Shown in pieces: positions 1 through 7,309 of a DNA stretch of 19,372 bases. Within the stretch, counting starts at the first letter, position 1; each line of letters starts with the position of its first letter. The notes beneath the pieces are model-generated. The model made no database searches and had not been told where the DNA came from. It was given only the letters and a program-made list of their open reading frames with translations. The translations under genes were made by a program, and so were the position numbers. The DNA lies in contig URDK01000049.1 of assembly GCA_900546485.1 (NCBI GenBank), forward strand, positions 1-19,372, in the 5' to 3' direction. Source of the DNA: an uncultured Eubacteriales bacterium. Lineage in GTDB: Bacteria; Bacillota; Clostridia; Oscillospirales; Oscillospiraceae.

Positions 1-324
1 TCGTCGTACTGCGGCCTTGCCAGCCCCCATTTGTCCTCGCTGGCAGGTCCTTCGGAGTTTTTCGGGCGCATAGGGGACTGCCGGCAAGGCAGACGAGGCC
101 GGCGGGCTGGCGCCCGGCAACGAGGATAACGCTGCCGACGGTTCTCTTGGCCCCGAAAAACCGTATTGCCCTTTGTACACTGAGGGTATGAGCCGCCGTG
201 CGGAACATTTTATGCTGTGCCTCCGTCTGCCACGATACGACATTATTCGCCCTTTATTTGTGGTGCGAAGTGTGATAATATGTATTGGAATGTCACCAGG
301 TATTTTTCCCACGGAGGTATACAT
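1..324. other. Leader region without a recognised gene
   Basis: No complete coding region could be supported here. The first 170 bases are GC-rich and contain short inverted repeats, for example TTGCCAGC near 17-24 with GCTGGCAG near 39-46. On the minus strand an open frame begins with an ATG near position 72 and runs off the left edge, but it has only about 24 codons and no visible ribosome binding site. I recognise no riboswitch or structured RNA. The last 75 bases look like the promoter and ribosome binding site of the rhomboid-like gene that follows. Confidence 0.5.
252..279 (+). promoter_or_regulatory. Possible extended -10 promoter for the rhomboid-like gene
   Basis: GATAAT at 274-279 is preceded by TG at 271-272, an extended -10 arrangement. 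The -35 is poor (CTTTAT at 252-257, spacer 16). The start codon lies 46 bases downstream. The call rests on the -10 element alone and is weak. Confidence 0.35.
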
Positions 325-1179
325 ATGCGCGGCTTTATGAAAAGGGTCGACCTGTTCTGCTACAAGCATCCCAGGTTCGGCGTGAACAACCTCATGCTGT
401 ACATAGTTTTCGGCACCCTTGCGGTCTGGCTGATAGGCGCTATGGACACGACGGGCATGGTGACGAGTGCCCTGGCCTTTGACGCGGCCGCAGTGTTGCG
501 CGGACAGGTGTGGCGGCTCGTGACCTTTGTGTTCATACCCCAGTCGAGCGGGCTGTGGCTCTTTTTGTTTTTGTATTTCTACTATTTTGTCGGCAGCACG
601 CTCGAGCGCGAGTGGGGACCCGGCAGGTTCACGATATACTACCTCACCGGCATGCTCATGACGGTCATCTACGGCTTCATCACCTATTTCGTCACCGGCA
701 GGTCGTATTTCATGACCTCGAACTACATAAACCTCTCCATGTTCTTCGCTTTTGCGACCCTGTTCCCGGACAACGTGGTGCTGCTTTTCTTCATAATCCC
801 CATAAAGATGAAGTGGCTCGCCGTGATAGACGCGCTGTATTTCGTGTATGATATCGTCGCGAACTTCAGCCGCCTGGGCATGATGAGCTTTCTGCCCCTT
901 GTGGCGATACTCAACTACTTCCTCTTCTGCGGCGCGGACCTCTTTTACTCCGTTCTGCCCAGGGGGCGCAGGCAGCGCCGCAACACGGTGGATTTCAAGC
1001 GCGAGGTTCGCAAGATAAAGTACGAGACTAAGAACAAGAATTATATGCACAAGTGCGCCGTCTGCGGACGCACTGATGCGGATCATCCCGAGCTTGAGTT
1101 CCGCTACTGCTCCCGCTGCGCGGGCTATCACTGCTTCTGCCAGGACCATATAAACAACCACATCCACTTCACGGAGTAA
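325..1179 (+). CDS. Rhomboid-like membrane protein with C-terminal zinc-ribbon-like tail
   Basis: A 284-residue integral membrane protein of rhomboid-like fold. I chose the ATG at 325 because GGAGGT sits at 313-318; the frame stays open further upstream without such a site. Residues 22-40, 65-90, 103-123, 134-160 and 165-207 are hydrophobic, and GQVWRLVTFVF (60-70) resembles the usual rhomboid GxxWRLxT segment. The catalytic pair is not intact: where GxSG is expected there is NLSM (136-139), keeping only Ser138, and the helix that should carry the catalytic His reads LNYFLFCG (196-203). A basic stretch (213-237) leads to a Cys/His tail: CAVC (244-247), CSRC (262-265), then Cys270, Cys272, His275 and His279, enough for one or two zinc sites. 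It is probably a non-proteolytic rhomboid homologue with a cytoplasmic zinc-binding tail. The propeller gene starts 53 bases downstream, so co-transcription is likely. The role is unknown. Confidence 0.8.
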   Translation: MRGFMKRVDLFCYKHPRFGVNNLMLYIVFGTLAVWLIGAMDTTGMVTSALAFDAAAVLRGQVWRLVTFVFIPQSSGLWLFLFLYFYYFVGSTLEREWGPGRFTIYYLTGMLMTVIYGFITYFVTGRSYFMTSNYINLSMFFAFATLFPDNVVLLFFIIPIKMKWLAVIDALYFVYDIVANFSRLGMMSFLPLVAILNYFLFCGADLFYSVLPRGRRQRRNTVDFKREVRKIKYETKNKNYMHKCAVCGRTDADHPELEFRYCSRCAGYHCFCQDHINNHIHFTE

Positions 1180-1232
1180 TAATTCGGGACAGGCAGCAAT
1201 ACTGATATACAAAAATCACTGGTGGTGGGAAA

Positions 1233-3032
1233 ATGGGAACGAGACAAACCCGTAACAGGCGGAGGTATAATCCTGAGCATGTGCGCAAGGTCGTTCAGAC
1301 CGTGCTCATGGTCGTGCTTGTGGTGATGCTCTGCGTCATCGTGGGCCGCAATGTTGCCCTCAACCGCGCAGACACAAAGCCGGCGACGGAGCCTACGCCG
1401 CCCCCGTCGGACAGCGGCGGCGTAATCGAAAATACCGATACGCCGGAGGAGCTCAGCCCCGGGCCGGAAGCGACGGATGAGCCGGCGCCTACCCCGACCC
1501 CGGAACCCTTTGAGCCCCACAGCGTGGACTCTACGGCGCCGGAAAATTTCCTCCAGTCTACTGATATCATGGTGGACGGCACGGCGTTTGAGGGCGAATA
1601 TGAGGATGACACCGGCATCGATTTCGGTTATCCCGAGGAATACAGCTCTCTTCCCGGCGTTATAACCTTCCGCGGCAACAACTTCCGCGACAGCGCCGTT
1701 TACGGCACGGCGAACATCACGCAGAAGAAGTTCGGCAGCAGCTGGTCGGCCACCACGGGTTCGCTGACCGCCCCTGACGGCGCGTTCTGGTCAGGTAACG
1801 GCTGGACGGGTCAGGCGCTGATCGCAGAGTGGCCCAAGGAGACCCGCCAGATCATGAACATGTACGACTGGGCCAAGGAGGCTGAGACGCTCGTGGAGGT
1901 GGTATACCCCTCCATGGACGGCTATATATACTTCTACGAGCTGGAGACCGGCAAGGCCACGCGCGATTCGCTCAACCTGGGCTACACCTTCAAGGGCACC
2001 GGCACGCTGGACCCGCGCGGCTATCCTCTGCTCTACGTTGGCAGTGGCTACAACAGCTATAAGGGCACCTCCCATGTGTTTGTCGTGAGCCTTATAGACT
2101 TCTCGGTGCTCTACGAGTTCGGTGCGAACGACGGATTTGCACACCGCGCCTGGCCAATGTATGACTCGGCCCCGCTGATAGATGCCGACACAGATAAGCT
2201 CATCTACTGCGGCGAGAACGGCATCATTTATATCATAACCCTGGGTACGGAGTACGATGAGGAGGCCGGTACCATCTCGGTCAACCCGAGCCGCGCGGCA
2301 AAGTGGAGGTATATGTCCAACCGATACGCCTCGACGGGGCAGTACTGGTTAGGCTTTGAGGCCTCGCCGGTGATATGGCAGAGCCATATGATAGTGCCTG
2401 ACAACGGCGGCAACCTCATCTGCCTCGACCTCAACACGCTGACGGTGGACTGGGTGCAGGACACCCTGGACGATACAAACTGCACTCCGGTGCTTGAGAT
2501 AGAGGATGGCCACCCATATATCTACGCGAGCACGTCCTTCCATATGGGATGGCGGAGCTGGACCACTGCCGACATCCCGGTGTGGAAGATAGACGCGGAG
2601 ACGGGCGAGATAGTGTGGCAGACCAGCTATTCCTGCTATACAGTGGAGGACCTCTCCGGCGGCACACAGGGCAGTATTGCCGTGGGCAAAAACAACGTAT
2701 CGGACCTCATCTTTGTCCCGATAGCCAGGACTCCGAACGCGAGCGGCGGCAAGCTGGTCGCGCTGGATAAGGAGACGGGTGAGGAGGTTTGGGCTCTGGA
2801 CACTCAGGTGTACAGCTGGTCCACGCCGACTGTGGTGTATGACCAGAACGGCGACGGGTATATCCTGTACTGCACGACCGGCCACTATCTGTACCTGGTG
2901 GATGCGCGCACGGGTGAGATACTCGACTCGCGCAACCTGGGCGGCCTGATCGAAGCGTCGCCTGCGGTGTACGGCAATTGGCTTGTGGTCGGCCACAGGA
3001 ACGGCACAATATATGGCATTGAACTGACCTGA
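1233..3032 (+). CDS. Membrane-anchored PQQ-like beta-propeller protein
   Basis: A 599-residue protein predicted to sit outside the membrane. A basic N-terminus (RQTRNRRR) precedes one hydrophobic segment at about 20-42, acting as signal anchor because no lipobox or clear cleavage site is seen. A Pro/Thr/Glu-rich linker follows (about 49-95), then a globular part of about 480 residues. That part has repeated PQQ/BamB-type blades, for example VWKIDAETGEIVW, KLVALDKETGEEVW and LYLVDARTGEIL, each a strand, a D-x-x-T-G-E turn and another strand. Such domains usually bind ligands or scaffold proteins, and quinone binding cannot be assumed. The start ATG at 1233 has a G-rich site (GGTGGTGGGA) just upstream. 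It follows the rhomboid-like gene by 53 bases and probably shares its transcript. A TGA stop is followed at once by TAG. The physiological role is not known. Confidence 0.8.
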   Translation: MGTRQTRNRRRYNPEHVRKVVQTVLMVVLVVMLCVIVGRNVALNRADTKPATEPTPPPSDSGGVIENTDTPEELSPGPEATDEPAPTPTPEPFEPHSVDSTAPENFLQSTDIMVDGTAFEGEYEDDTGIDFGYPEEYSSLPGVITFRGNNFRDSAVYGTANITQKKFGSSWSATTGSLTAPDGAFWSGNGWTGQALIAEWPKETRQIMNMYDWAKEAETLVEVVYPSMDGYIYFYELETGKATRDSLNLGYTFKGTGTLDPRGYPLLYVGSGYNSYKGTSHVFVVSLIDFSVLYEFGANDGFAHRAWPMYDSAPLIDADTDKLIYCGENGIIYIITLGTEYDEEAGTISVNPSRAAKWRYMSNRYASTGQYWLGFEASPVIWQSHMIVPDNGGNLICLDLNTLTVDWVQDTLDDTNCTPVLEIEDGHPYIYASTSFHMGWRSWTTADIPVWKIDAETGEIVWQTSYSCYTVEDLSGGTQGSIAVGKNNVSDLIFVPIARTPNASGGKLVALDKETGEEVWALDTQVYSWSTPTVVYDQNGDGYILYCTTGHYLYLVDARTGEILDSRNLGGLIEASPAVYGNWLVVGHRNGTIYGIELT

Positions 3033-3043
3033 TAGAAAAAAGT

Positions 3044-3085
3044 CGGCGCGGCGGGAAAAAAGTGCTTGCAATCCCCGCCGCGCTG
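3044..3085. repeat. Inverted repeat between the propeller gene and tRNA-Pro
   Basis: GCGCGGCGGG at 3046-3055 pairs perfectly with CCCGCCGCGC at 3074-3083, extendable to 3044-3085 with one G-T pair; the loop is 18 bases. No T-run follows, so it is not a standard terminator in either direction, although it could slow or terminate read-through from the propeller gene. The tRNA promoter -35 lies in the loop. Confidence 0.7.
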
Positions 3086-3094
3086 TGCTATTAT
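3066..3094 (+). promoter_or_regulatory. Promoter of tRNA-Pro
   Basis: TTGCAA at 3066-3071 and TATTAT at 3089-3094 are separated by 17 bases and lie 22 bases before the tRNA. The -35 sits in the loop of the inverted repeat at 3044-3085 and the spacer overlaps its right arm. Confidence 0.65.
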
Positions 3095-3116
3095 AACAAG
3101 GCTGAGAAGCCAATAA

Positions 3117-3192
3117 CCGGGTGTGGCGCAGATGGTAGCGCGCTTGAATGGGGTTCAAGAGGCCGCTGGTTCAAATCCAGTCACTCGGACCA
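3117..3192 (+). tRNA. tRNA-Pro (anticodon GGG)
   Basis: A complete 76-base cloverleaf was folded by hand. Acceptor stem 3117-3123 pairs with 3182-3188 (one G-T). D stem GCGC is 3126-3129 with 3138-3141. Anticodon stem CTTGA (3143-3147) pairs with TCAAG (3155-3159). The loop ATGGGGT places anticodon GGG at 3150-3152, reading CCC and CCU proline codons. T stem is 3165-3169 with 3177-3181 and the loop is TTCAAAT. Discriminator A3189 is followed by an encoded CCA at 3190-3192. Discriminator and anticodon agree with proline. Confidence 0.93.
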
Positions 3193-3193
3193 G

Positions 3194-3230
3194 AAAAAGT
3201 CCTGAAATCGCAAGATTTCAGGACTTTTTT
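3194..3230 (+). terminator. Terminator after tRNA-Pro
   Basis: A long perfect hairpin starting two bases after the CCA: AAAAAGTCCTGAAATC (3194-3209), loop GCAA, then the complementary arm from 3214, which merges into a run of seven T followed by ATTTTTTTA. Confidence 0.92.
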
Positions 3231-3345
3231 TATTTTTTTATTGTTCATACTCCTAAAAGAATTACTTGACGACGTGGGGATGGACGAATCCGCATCTTTC
3301 AACGTAGTTATAACATGCTGCGTAGGACAGTTTAGCTTGCGGCGC

Positions 3346-3375
3346 AAAAAGGGCACCGGATATCCGGTGCCCTTT
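3346..3375 (-). terminator. Terminator of the CoA-transferase/oxidoreductase/transporter operon
   Basis: Positions 3348-3375 form a perfect 28-base palindrome with GGATATCC at its centre. Read on the minus strand the GC-rich stem is followed by TTTTT (complement of 3346-3350). It lies 14 bases after the stop of the transporter gene. The roughly 110 bases between it and the tRNA terminator hold no gene that I can support. Confidence 0.9.
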
Positions 3376-3388
3376 CTCGATAAAGGTC

Positions 3389-4594
3389 TTATGCGGTTGT
3401 ATTTCTTTCTATGCCGTTTCCAATGTCATATGTTCCCGGCTCCATTACGACGCTGCCGTACATGTTTATCAGTTTTTTGCCCCTGATAAACAGCGGAAGC
3501 AGTATCAGCGCCAGAGCGCAGTATCCGACAATAGGCAGGGCCTGGCTGAGAAGGGTTATGACGCCAAGTTGGGCTCCCGCGATGCCAATGAGGGATATTA
3601 TTGCGCAGATGACGACCCACCTAAGAGTGTGGTTTTTGAGAATCTTGTATTTGCCGGTCTTTTTGTCTATGAACAGCTTCTCAACTCTGAGGCAAACAAC
3701 GAGCTTTACTACCGTACTGCTTGAAAAGAGAGCAAAAAATATAAGCGCGAAATATACCCAGTAAATCCACCCGTTAGCCGATATGTACTCGCTTATTATC
3801 CACAGGAAAGGCGCGGACTGGCTGATTACCTCCGGGCAATAGGGCAGGCAAAGACAGACACCGGCAAGTATGAAGACAGTGGTTATGACCACGCCGATGA
3901 CCGATGCCAGCATAACCTGCCTTCTGGTCTTCAAAGTCTCCGCCACGCCGCTTGCCCCGCTGGAGTAGGACACTCCTATAGTAAAGGACCAGACTATTAC
4001 AGTCCAGCTGGCGGACCAAAAGAGACCTTCGTCGGGGACAGTCCATGTACTCACGAGCGAGCTCAGCGAGTTAGGCGCGGCCCTAAGACCCAGCACTACA
4101 ATTATCAGCATTCCAACGACCAATCCTATGGCAAGCACGGTGTTAAGAGCTCTTATAAATTTCCCGCCAAACAATGTGAGAACAATACTCACAACCGCGA
4201 CAAGCAGCATACCTGCCAAATAAGGCAGCCCCCATTCGGCAAGCATGGATCCTGCCATGGAATACATAATCATCAGCGATACGGAAAAGGCGATAAAGTT
4301 TCTTATTTCGTTGATAGGAAGGGCGAATTTGTAGTACTTGCCGAACAGAACTCTCAGCTGACCGTCGTAATCGTAAATGCGCGATGCCCTCAAGAGGTCA
4401 AGGCCTAAATAAACAATTAAGAATACCAAAGCAAAGAAAATGATTGGTGTCACAAGACCCCAGCAGCCATATTGTGCAAAATACACAGTGCACTGTGTTC
4501 CGGAGGCGAGGGCCGGGCCGACAACGCAACCAAAAAAAGTACAGGCAACGGGTATAGCGGTTTTGATATCTTTAATAATGGAGCTTTCTCTCAT
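3389..4594 (-). CDS. YkvI-like APC-superfamily membrane transporter
   Basis: A 401-residue polytopic protein with about ten to twelve hydrophobic helices spanning most of its length. The opening (ACTFFGCVVGPALASGTQ, about 17-34, then an FAQYG motif) resembles the first helix of the YkvI family of the APC transporter fold, where an unwound Gly-rich helix takes part in substrate binding. The C-terminus is hydrophilic (about 370-401). It is the last gene of the minus-strand operon, starting 51 bases after the oxidoreductase gamma subunit, and the strong terminator at 3346-3375 closes the transcript. Context suggests uptake or export of the operon's organic or amino acid substrate. The start ATG at 4594 has only a weak Shine-Dalgarno match (GTAGGA immediately before it), so translation may depend on the upstream gene. 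Substrate and coupling ion are unknown. Confidence 0.72.
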   Translation of the reverse strand: MRESSIIKDIKTAIPVACTFFGCVVGPALASGTQCTVYFAQYGCWGLVTPIIFFALVFLIVYLGLDLLRASRIYDYDGQLRVLFGKYYKFALPINEIRNFIAFSVSLMIMYSMAGSMLAEWGLPYLAGMLLVAVVSIVLTLFGGKFIRALNTVLAIGLVVGMLIIVVLGLRAAPNSLSSLVSTWTVPDEGLFWSASWTVIVWSFTIGVSYSSGASGVAETLKTRRQVMLASVIGVVITTVFILAGVCLCLPYCPEVISQSAPFLWIISEYISANGWIYWVYFALIFFALFSSSTVVKLVVCLRVEKLFIDKKTGKYKILKNHTLRWVVICAIISLIGIAGAQLGVITLLSQALPIVGYCALALILLPLFIRGKKLINMYGSVVMEPGTYDIGNGIERNTTA

Positions 4595-4645
4595 TCCTAC
4601 ACCGACTTCTTTTAGGTTTGATTCTGGGTCACCACTCGGACTCCA

Positions 4646-5188
4646 TCAGAGTTGTGACGCGGCCGTTTCCGACCCGCGCTCGAAGGCTTTTTTGTTGAGC
4701 TCGATGAGATGCTCCTTGCCGGCGAAGGTCTTCTCAATTTCCTTTATCAGGGCCTCCTTGCCGCACATATGCGTGACCGCCCATATGGCGCCCAGCATAA
4801 CAACGTTTTGCAGCCGCTCATTGCCCAGCTCCTCAGCTATGCTGATCATCGGGACGTAAACAGACTTGACATCGTCATTGTTGTACTTCTCCGAAATCAG
4901 GTCCGAATTGATCAACACTATGCCTCCCCGGCGGACTCTGTGCATCTGCTGCTGGAAAGTGCGGTTATCAAGTACGCACATATACTCTACCGAGGGCAGC
5001 ACCACAGAGTGTACGGGCTCATCAGAAGTGATAACCGTTGCAAACGAGGAGCCGCCTCGCATCGCGGGCTCATATTCGGGGAAGAAAGTGCAGTCTCTTC
5101 CCTCAGATGCAGAGGCCTTGCCGAGCATTTTGGCTATCAGCATGACTCCCTGTCCGCCAAATCCGCCTATAAACAGTTGCTTTTCCAT
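4646..5188 (-). CDS. korC: 2-oxoacid:ferredoxin oxidoreductase, gamma subunit
   Basis: A 180-residue protein that fits the gamma subunit of pyruvate/ketoisovalerate/2-oxoglutarate ferredoxin oxidoreductases throughout. The Gly-rich motif GGFGGQGV (8-15) opens the domain, and FPEYEPAMRGGSSFATV (about 36-52) and the downstream DNRTFQQ segment are family landmarks. It associates with the alpha and beta subunits in the cytoplasm and helps form the CoA-dependent decarboxylation site. The gene begins 15 bases after the beta-subunit stop, with AAAGGGG upstream, and is co-transcribed with delta, alpha and beta. Length is normal for a stand-alone gamma subunit. The kor symbols here follow subunit type; substrate class is not established. 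Confidence 0.88.
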   Translation of the reverse strand: MEKQLFIGGFGGQGVMLIAKMLGKASASEGRDCTFFPEYEPAMRGGSSFATVITSDEPVHSVVLPSVEYMCVLDNRTFQQQMHRVRRGGIVLINSDLISEKYNNDDVKSVYVPMISIAEELGNERLQNVVMLGAIWAVTHMCGKEALIKEIEKTFAGKEHLIELNKKAFERGSETAASQL

Positions 5189-5203
5189 GGCTTACCCCTT
5201 TCA

Positions 5204-5980
5204 TCAATAAGTCTTCAACTCGCCGATCTTGTATTCATTCTCGACGGTGTTTTTTATGTAATCATAGGCCTTGTCTATACTCATATGCCAGTTCGTAGGG
5301 CATGCGCAGATGGTTTCGACTATGGCATAACCTATGCCCTTCATCTGGCACTCAATGGCTTTCTTGATGCACTTCCGGGCGAAGAGCACGTTCTTGGGAT
5401 CGGTAAAGGCAACGCGGGCTACGTACTTCACACCGGGCAGGGGAGCGAGCATTTCAGCCATATGTAGAGGATAGCCCTGCAGCGCCGGATCACGCCCAGT
5501 GGGCGAGGTTGTAGTCACCTGTCCGACGAGTGTGGTGGGGGCCATCTGCCCGCCGGTTGTGCCGTACACCTGATTGTTCTGGAAAAACACGGTGAAATCT
5601 TCGCCGCGGTTAGCAGCGTGTATCGTGTCGTGCAGGCCTATGCCGGCGAGGTCGCCGTCGCCCTGGAGAACAAGCACCATCTTTTCTGGATGCACACGCT
5701 TCAGGCCCGTGGCGATAGAGTGGCCGCGGCCATGGGCGCCGCAGATGACGTTCCAGTTTGTGCGTATGTTGCCGCGGCTGGAGCCTCTGAAGCTGGAGCA
5801 ATATGACATGGAGCTGCAGCCGGCAGGCGCCGTGGCGGTGACTTCAGTCGGATCCACACCCAGCTCATCCAAAGCGTCAAATATGGCGTTTGTTACCAGA
5901 GATTCCGTGCATCCGGCACAGCCGGTGTGTCCCTGCACTGCTATCTGCTTTGACAATCCATATACTTTTTCGTAAGCCAT
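5204..5980 (-). CDS. korB: 2-oxoacid:ferredoxin oxidoreductase, TPP-binding beta subunit
   Basis: A 258-residue subunit that binds thiamine pyrophosphate and a 4Fe-4S cluster. GCAGC (20-24) supplies the N-terminal cysteine pair and Cys55 a further conserved cysteine. GDGDLAGIG (107-115), an NRG turn (124-126), NN (135-136) and YGTTGGQ (139-145) form the TPP/Mg pocket typical of the family. I place the start at 5980 (MAYEKV) because GGAAAGGAG lies 6-14 bases upstream; an in-frame ATG six codons earlier would put the ribosome site inside the gene. The start is separated by one base from the alpha-subunit stop, implying coupled translation. With the alpha subunit it converts a 2-oxoacid, CoA and oxidised ferredoxin to acyl-CoA, CO2 and reduced ferredoxin. 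All expected cofactor motifs are present. Confidence 0.92.
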   Translation of the reverse strand: MAYEKVYGLSKQIAVQGHTGCAGCTESLVTNAIFDALDELGVDPTEVTATAPAGCSSMSYCSSFRGSSRGNIRTNWNVICGAHGRGHSIATGLKRVHPEKMVLVLQGDGDLAGIGLHDTIHAANRGEDFTVFFQNNQVYGTTGGQMAPTTLVGQVTTTSPTGRDPALQGYPLHMAEMLAPLPGVKYVARVAFTDPKNVLFARKCIKKAIECQMKGIGYAIVETICACPTNWHMSIDKAYDYIKNTVENEYKIGELKTY

Positions 5981-5981
5981 G

Positions 5982-7052
5982 TTAACTCCTTTCCGCAAGC
6001 GCCTTTACCTGATCGCAGATCTGGTCGGCCGTTATCAGAATACCGCCGGAACGTCCGTAGAACTCCACGTCCACCTGTCCCTTGACAGCAATTTCTACGT
6101 CCTCCTGCATCATGCCGTATGGCGCCATTTCAATGTCTATAGCTTTCTTTATCCTGCTGTAGTCCAGGTTGCGTATCTCCTCCGTCGGGAACGGGAAGAG
6201 CGTAATGGGACGGAAGAGGCCGGCTTTAATACCAGCTTCACGCAGGCTGTCGATGGCGCTCTTGGCTATTCTTGCAACGCTGCCGTAGGCAAATACCACG
6301 ATTTCCGCGTCGTCGAGCCTGTAGGTTTCGCACTTTGTGTCCTGCCGCATCTCTATATAGCGGTCACGGAGCAGATTGCAGTATGCCTCCTGAGCCGAGA
6401 CAGGCATATACATGGAACCAGCCCACTTTTGGTCGTTGGGATCTGCACTCTCACGCCAGGTGTGGTCCCATTCGTGATTGCAGGGCAGCGAATCCAGGGG
6501 CCTCTGCTCGGGAATTTCGACGACTTCCCAGGTCTGACCGATGATGGCGTCGGTGAGTATGATGACGGGGTTGGTGTACTTCTCGGCGATGTCAAACGAG
6601 CTATACACCATGTCGACGAGCTCCTGTACGCTGCTGGGCGACATGACAAAGGCCCTGCCTCCGCCGTTTCCGGGTGCCTTTACGCAGTAGAAATAGTCCT
6701 GCTGAGCGGCGTCGATGCCACCCATACCGGGGCCCGGACGGGCTACGTCGACAATAACCGCCGGGCAGTTCATGCCCGTCATAAACGAGATGCCCTCTGC
6801 AAACAGGCTCATACCCGGTCCGGACGTACTCGTCATTGCCCTGGCACCGCCAAGAGCCGCGCCAAGGAGGATCTCGCCGCATTCGACCTCGGAGGAGCCC
6901 TGAATGAAGGTGCGACCAAGAGACGGCAGCGCCTCAGACATGAATTCGGGCACGTCGTTCTGCGGGGTTATCGGATAGCCAACATAAAATGAACAGCCGG
7001 CCGCTATCGCAGCTTTAGCAATGGCGATGTTTCCTTTTTCAAAAGATTTCAT
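5982..7052 (-). CDS. korA: 2-oxoacid:ferredoxin oxidoreductase, alpha subunit (VorB/KorA type)
   Basis: A 356-residue alpha subunit of normal length. YPITPQNDVPEFM (about 25-37), the QGSSEVECGEILLGAALGG segment and TSTSGPGMSLFAEG are hallmarks of the pyrimidine-binding domain of the POR family, and the second half (FAYGSVARIAKSAI, then FRPITLFPFP) is the transketolase C-terminal-like domain. Overall it looks closest to proteins annotated as 3-methyl-2-oxobutanoate:ferredoxin oxidoreductase VorB, that is, branched-chain 2-oxoacid enzymes. From motifs alone pyruvate, 2-oxoglutarate, indolepyruvate or an unusual oxoacid cannot be excluded. It lies 12 bases after the delta subunit and one base before the beta subunit. 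The subunit order delta-alpha-beta-gamma is a common one for four-gene enzymes. Confidence 0.9.
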   Translation of the reverse strand: MKSFEKGNIAIAKAAIAAGCSFYVGYPITPQNDVPEFMSEALPSLGRTFIQGSSEVECGEILLGAALGGARAMTSTSGPGMSLFAEGISFMTGMNCPAVIVDVARPGPGMGGIDAAQQDYFYCVKAPGNGGGRAFVMSPSSVQELVDMVYSSFDIAEKYTNPVIILTDAIIGQTWEVVEIPEQRPLDSLPCNHEWDHTWRESADPNDQKWAGSMYMPVSAQEAYCNLLRDRYIEMRQDTKCETYRLDDAEIVVFAYGSVARIAKSAIDSLREAGIKAGLFRPITLFPFPTEEIRNLDYSRIKKAIDIEMAPYGMMQEDVEIAVKGQVDVEFYGRSGGILITADQICDQVKALAERS

Positions 7053-7064
7053 AGTCTATCCCCC

Positions 7065-7280
7065 TCAAACCTCTTTGTAGACTTCTATCGCAGCCTCTCC
7101 GCAGACATAGGCGCACATCTTGCATGCGACGCATTTTTCGGGTCTGACCTGAACTGCGTAGTGGTATGCCATTTTGTTCACCTGCGTGCTCAGCTCAATG
7201 CAGTTCTGAGGGCAGAATCTTGCGCACAGGCCGCAGCCTTTGCAGATCTCCTTGTCCACTTCTATTTTGCCTTTTGCCAT
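7065..7280 (-). CDS. korD: 2-oxoacid:ferredoxin oxidoreductase, delta subunit (2x[4Fe-4S] ferredoxin)
   Basis: A 71-residue dicluster ferredoxin-like subunit. The cysteine motifs are CKGCGLCARFCP and CVACKMCAYVCG, each CxxCxxCxxxC, so two 4Fe-4S clusters are expected to carry electrons from the TPP site to soluble ferredoxin. In the second motif the usual Pro after the fourth Cys is Gly, a tolerated variation. I chose the ATG at 7280 because GGAAAGGAG lies just upstream; an in-frame ATG eleven codons earlier would place this site inside the gene. The CoA-transferase stop is 29 bases upstream, so it belongs to the same transcript. Confidence 0.92.
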   Translation of the reverse strand: MAKGKIEVDKEICKGCGLCARFCPQNCIELSTQVNKMAYHYAVQVRPEKCVACKMCAYVCGEAAIEVYKEV

Positions 7281-7309
7281 GTTGCTCTCCTTTCCTTTCA
7301 AAAGAATGG

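Noticed and set aside
1..72. Minus-strand open frame starting with ATG near 72 and leaving the window
   Set aside because: Only about 24 codons visible and no ribosome binding site; cannot be told from chance.
3117..3192. tRNA-Pro as attachment site of an integrated element
   Set aside because: No integrase, no phage gene and no second copy of the tRNA end was found in the window.
3348..3375. 28-base perfect palindrome as an operator or recombination site
   Set aside because: It follows the transporter stop by 14 bases and has TTTTT on the correct strand, so a terminator explains it.
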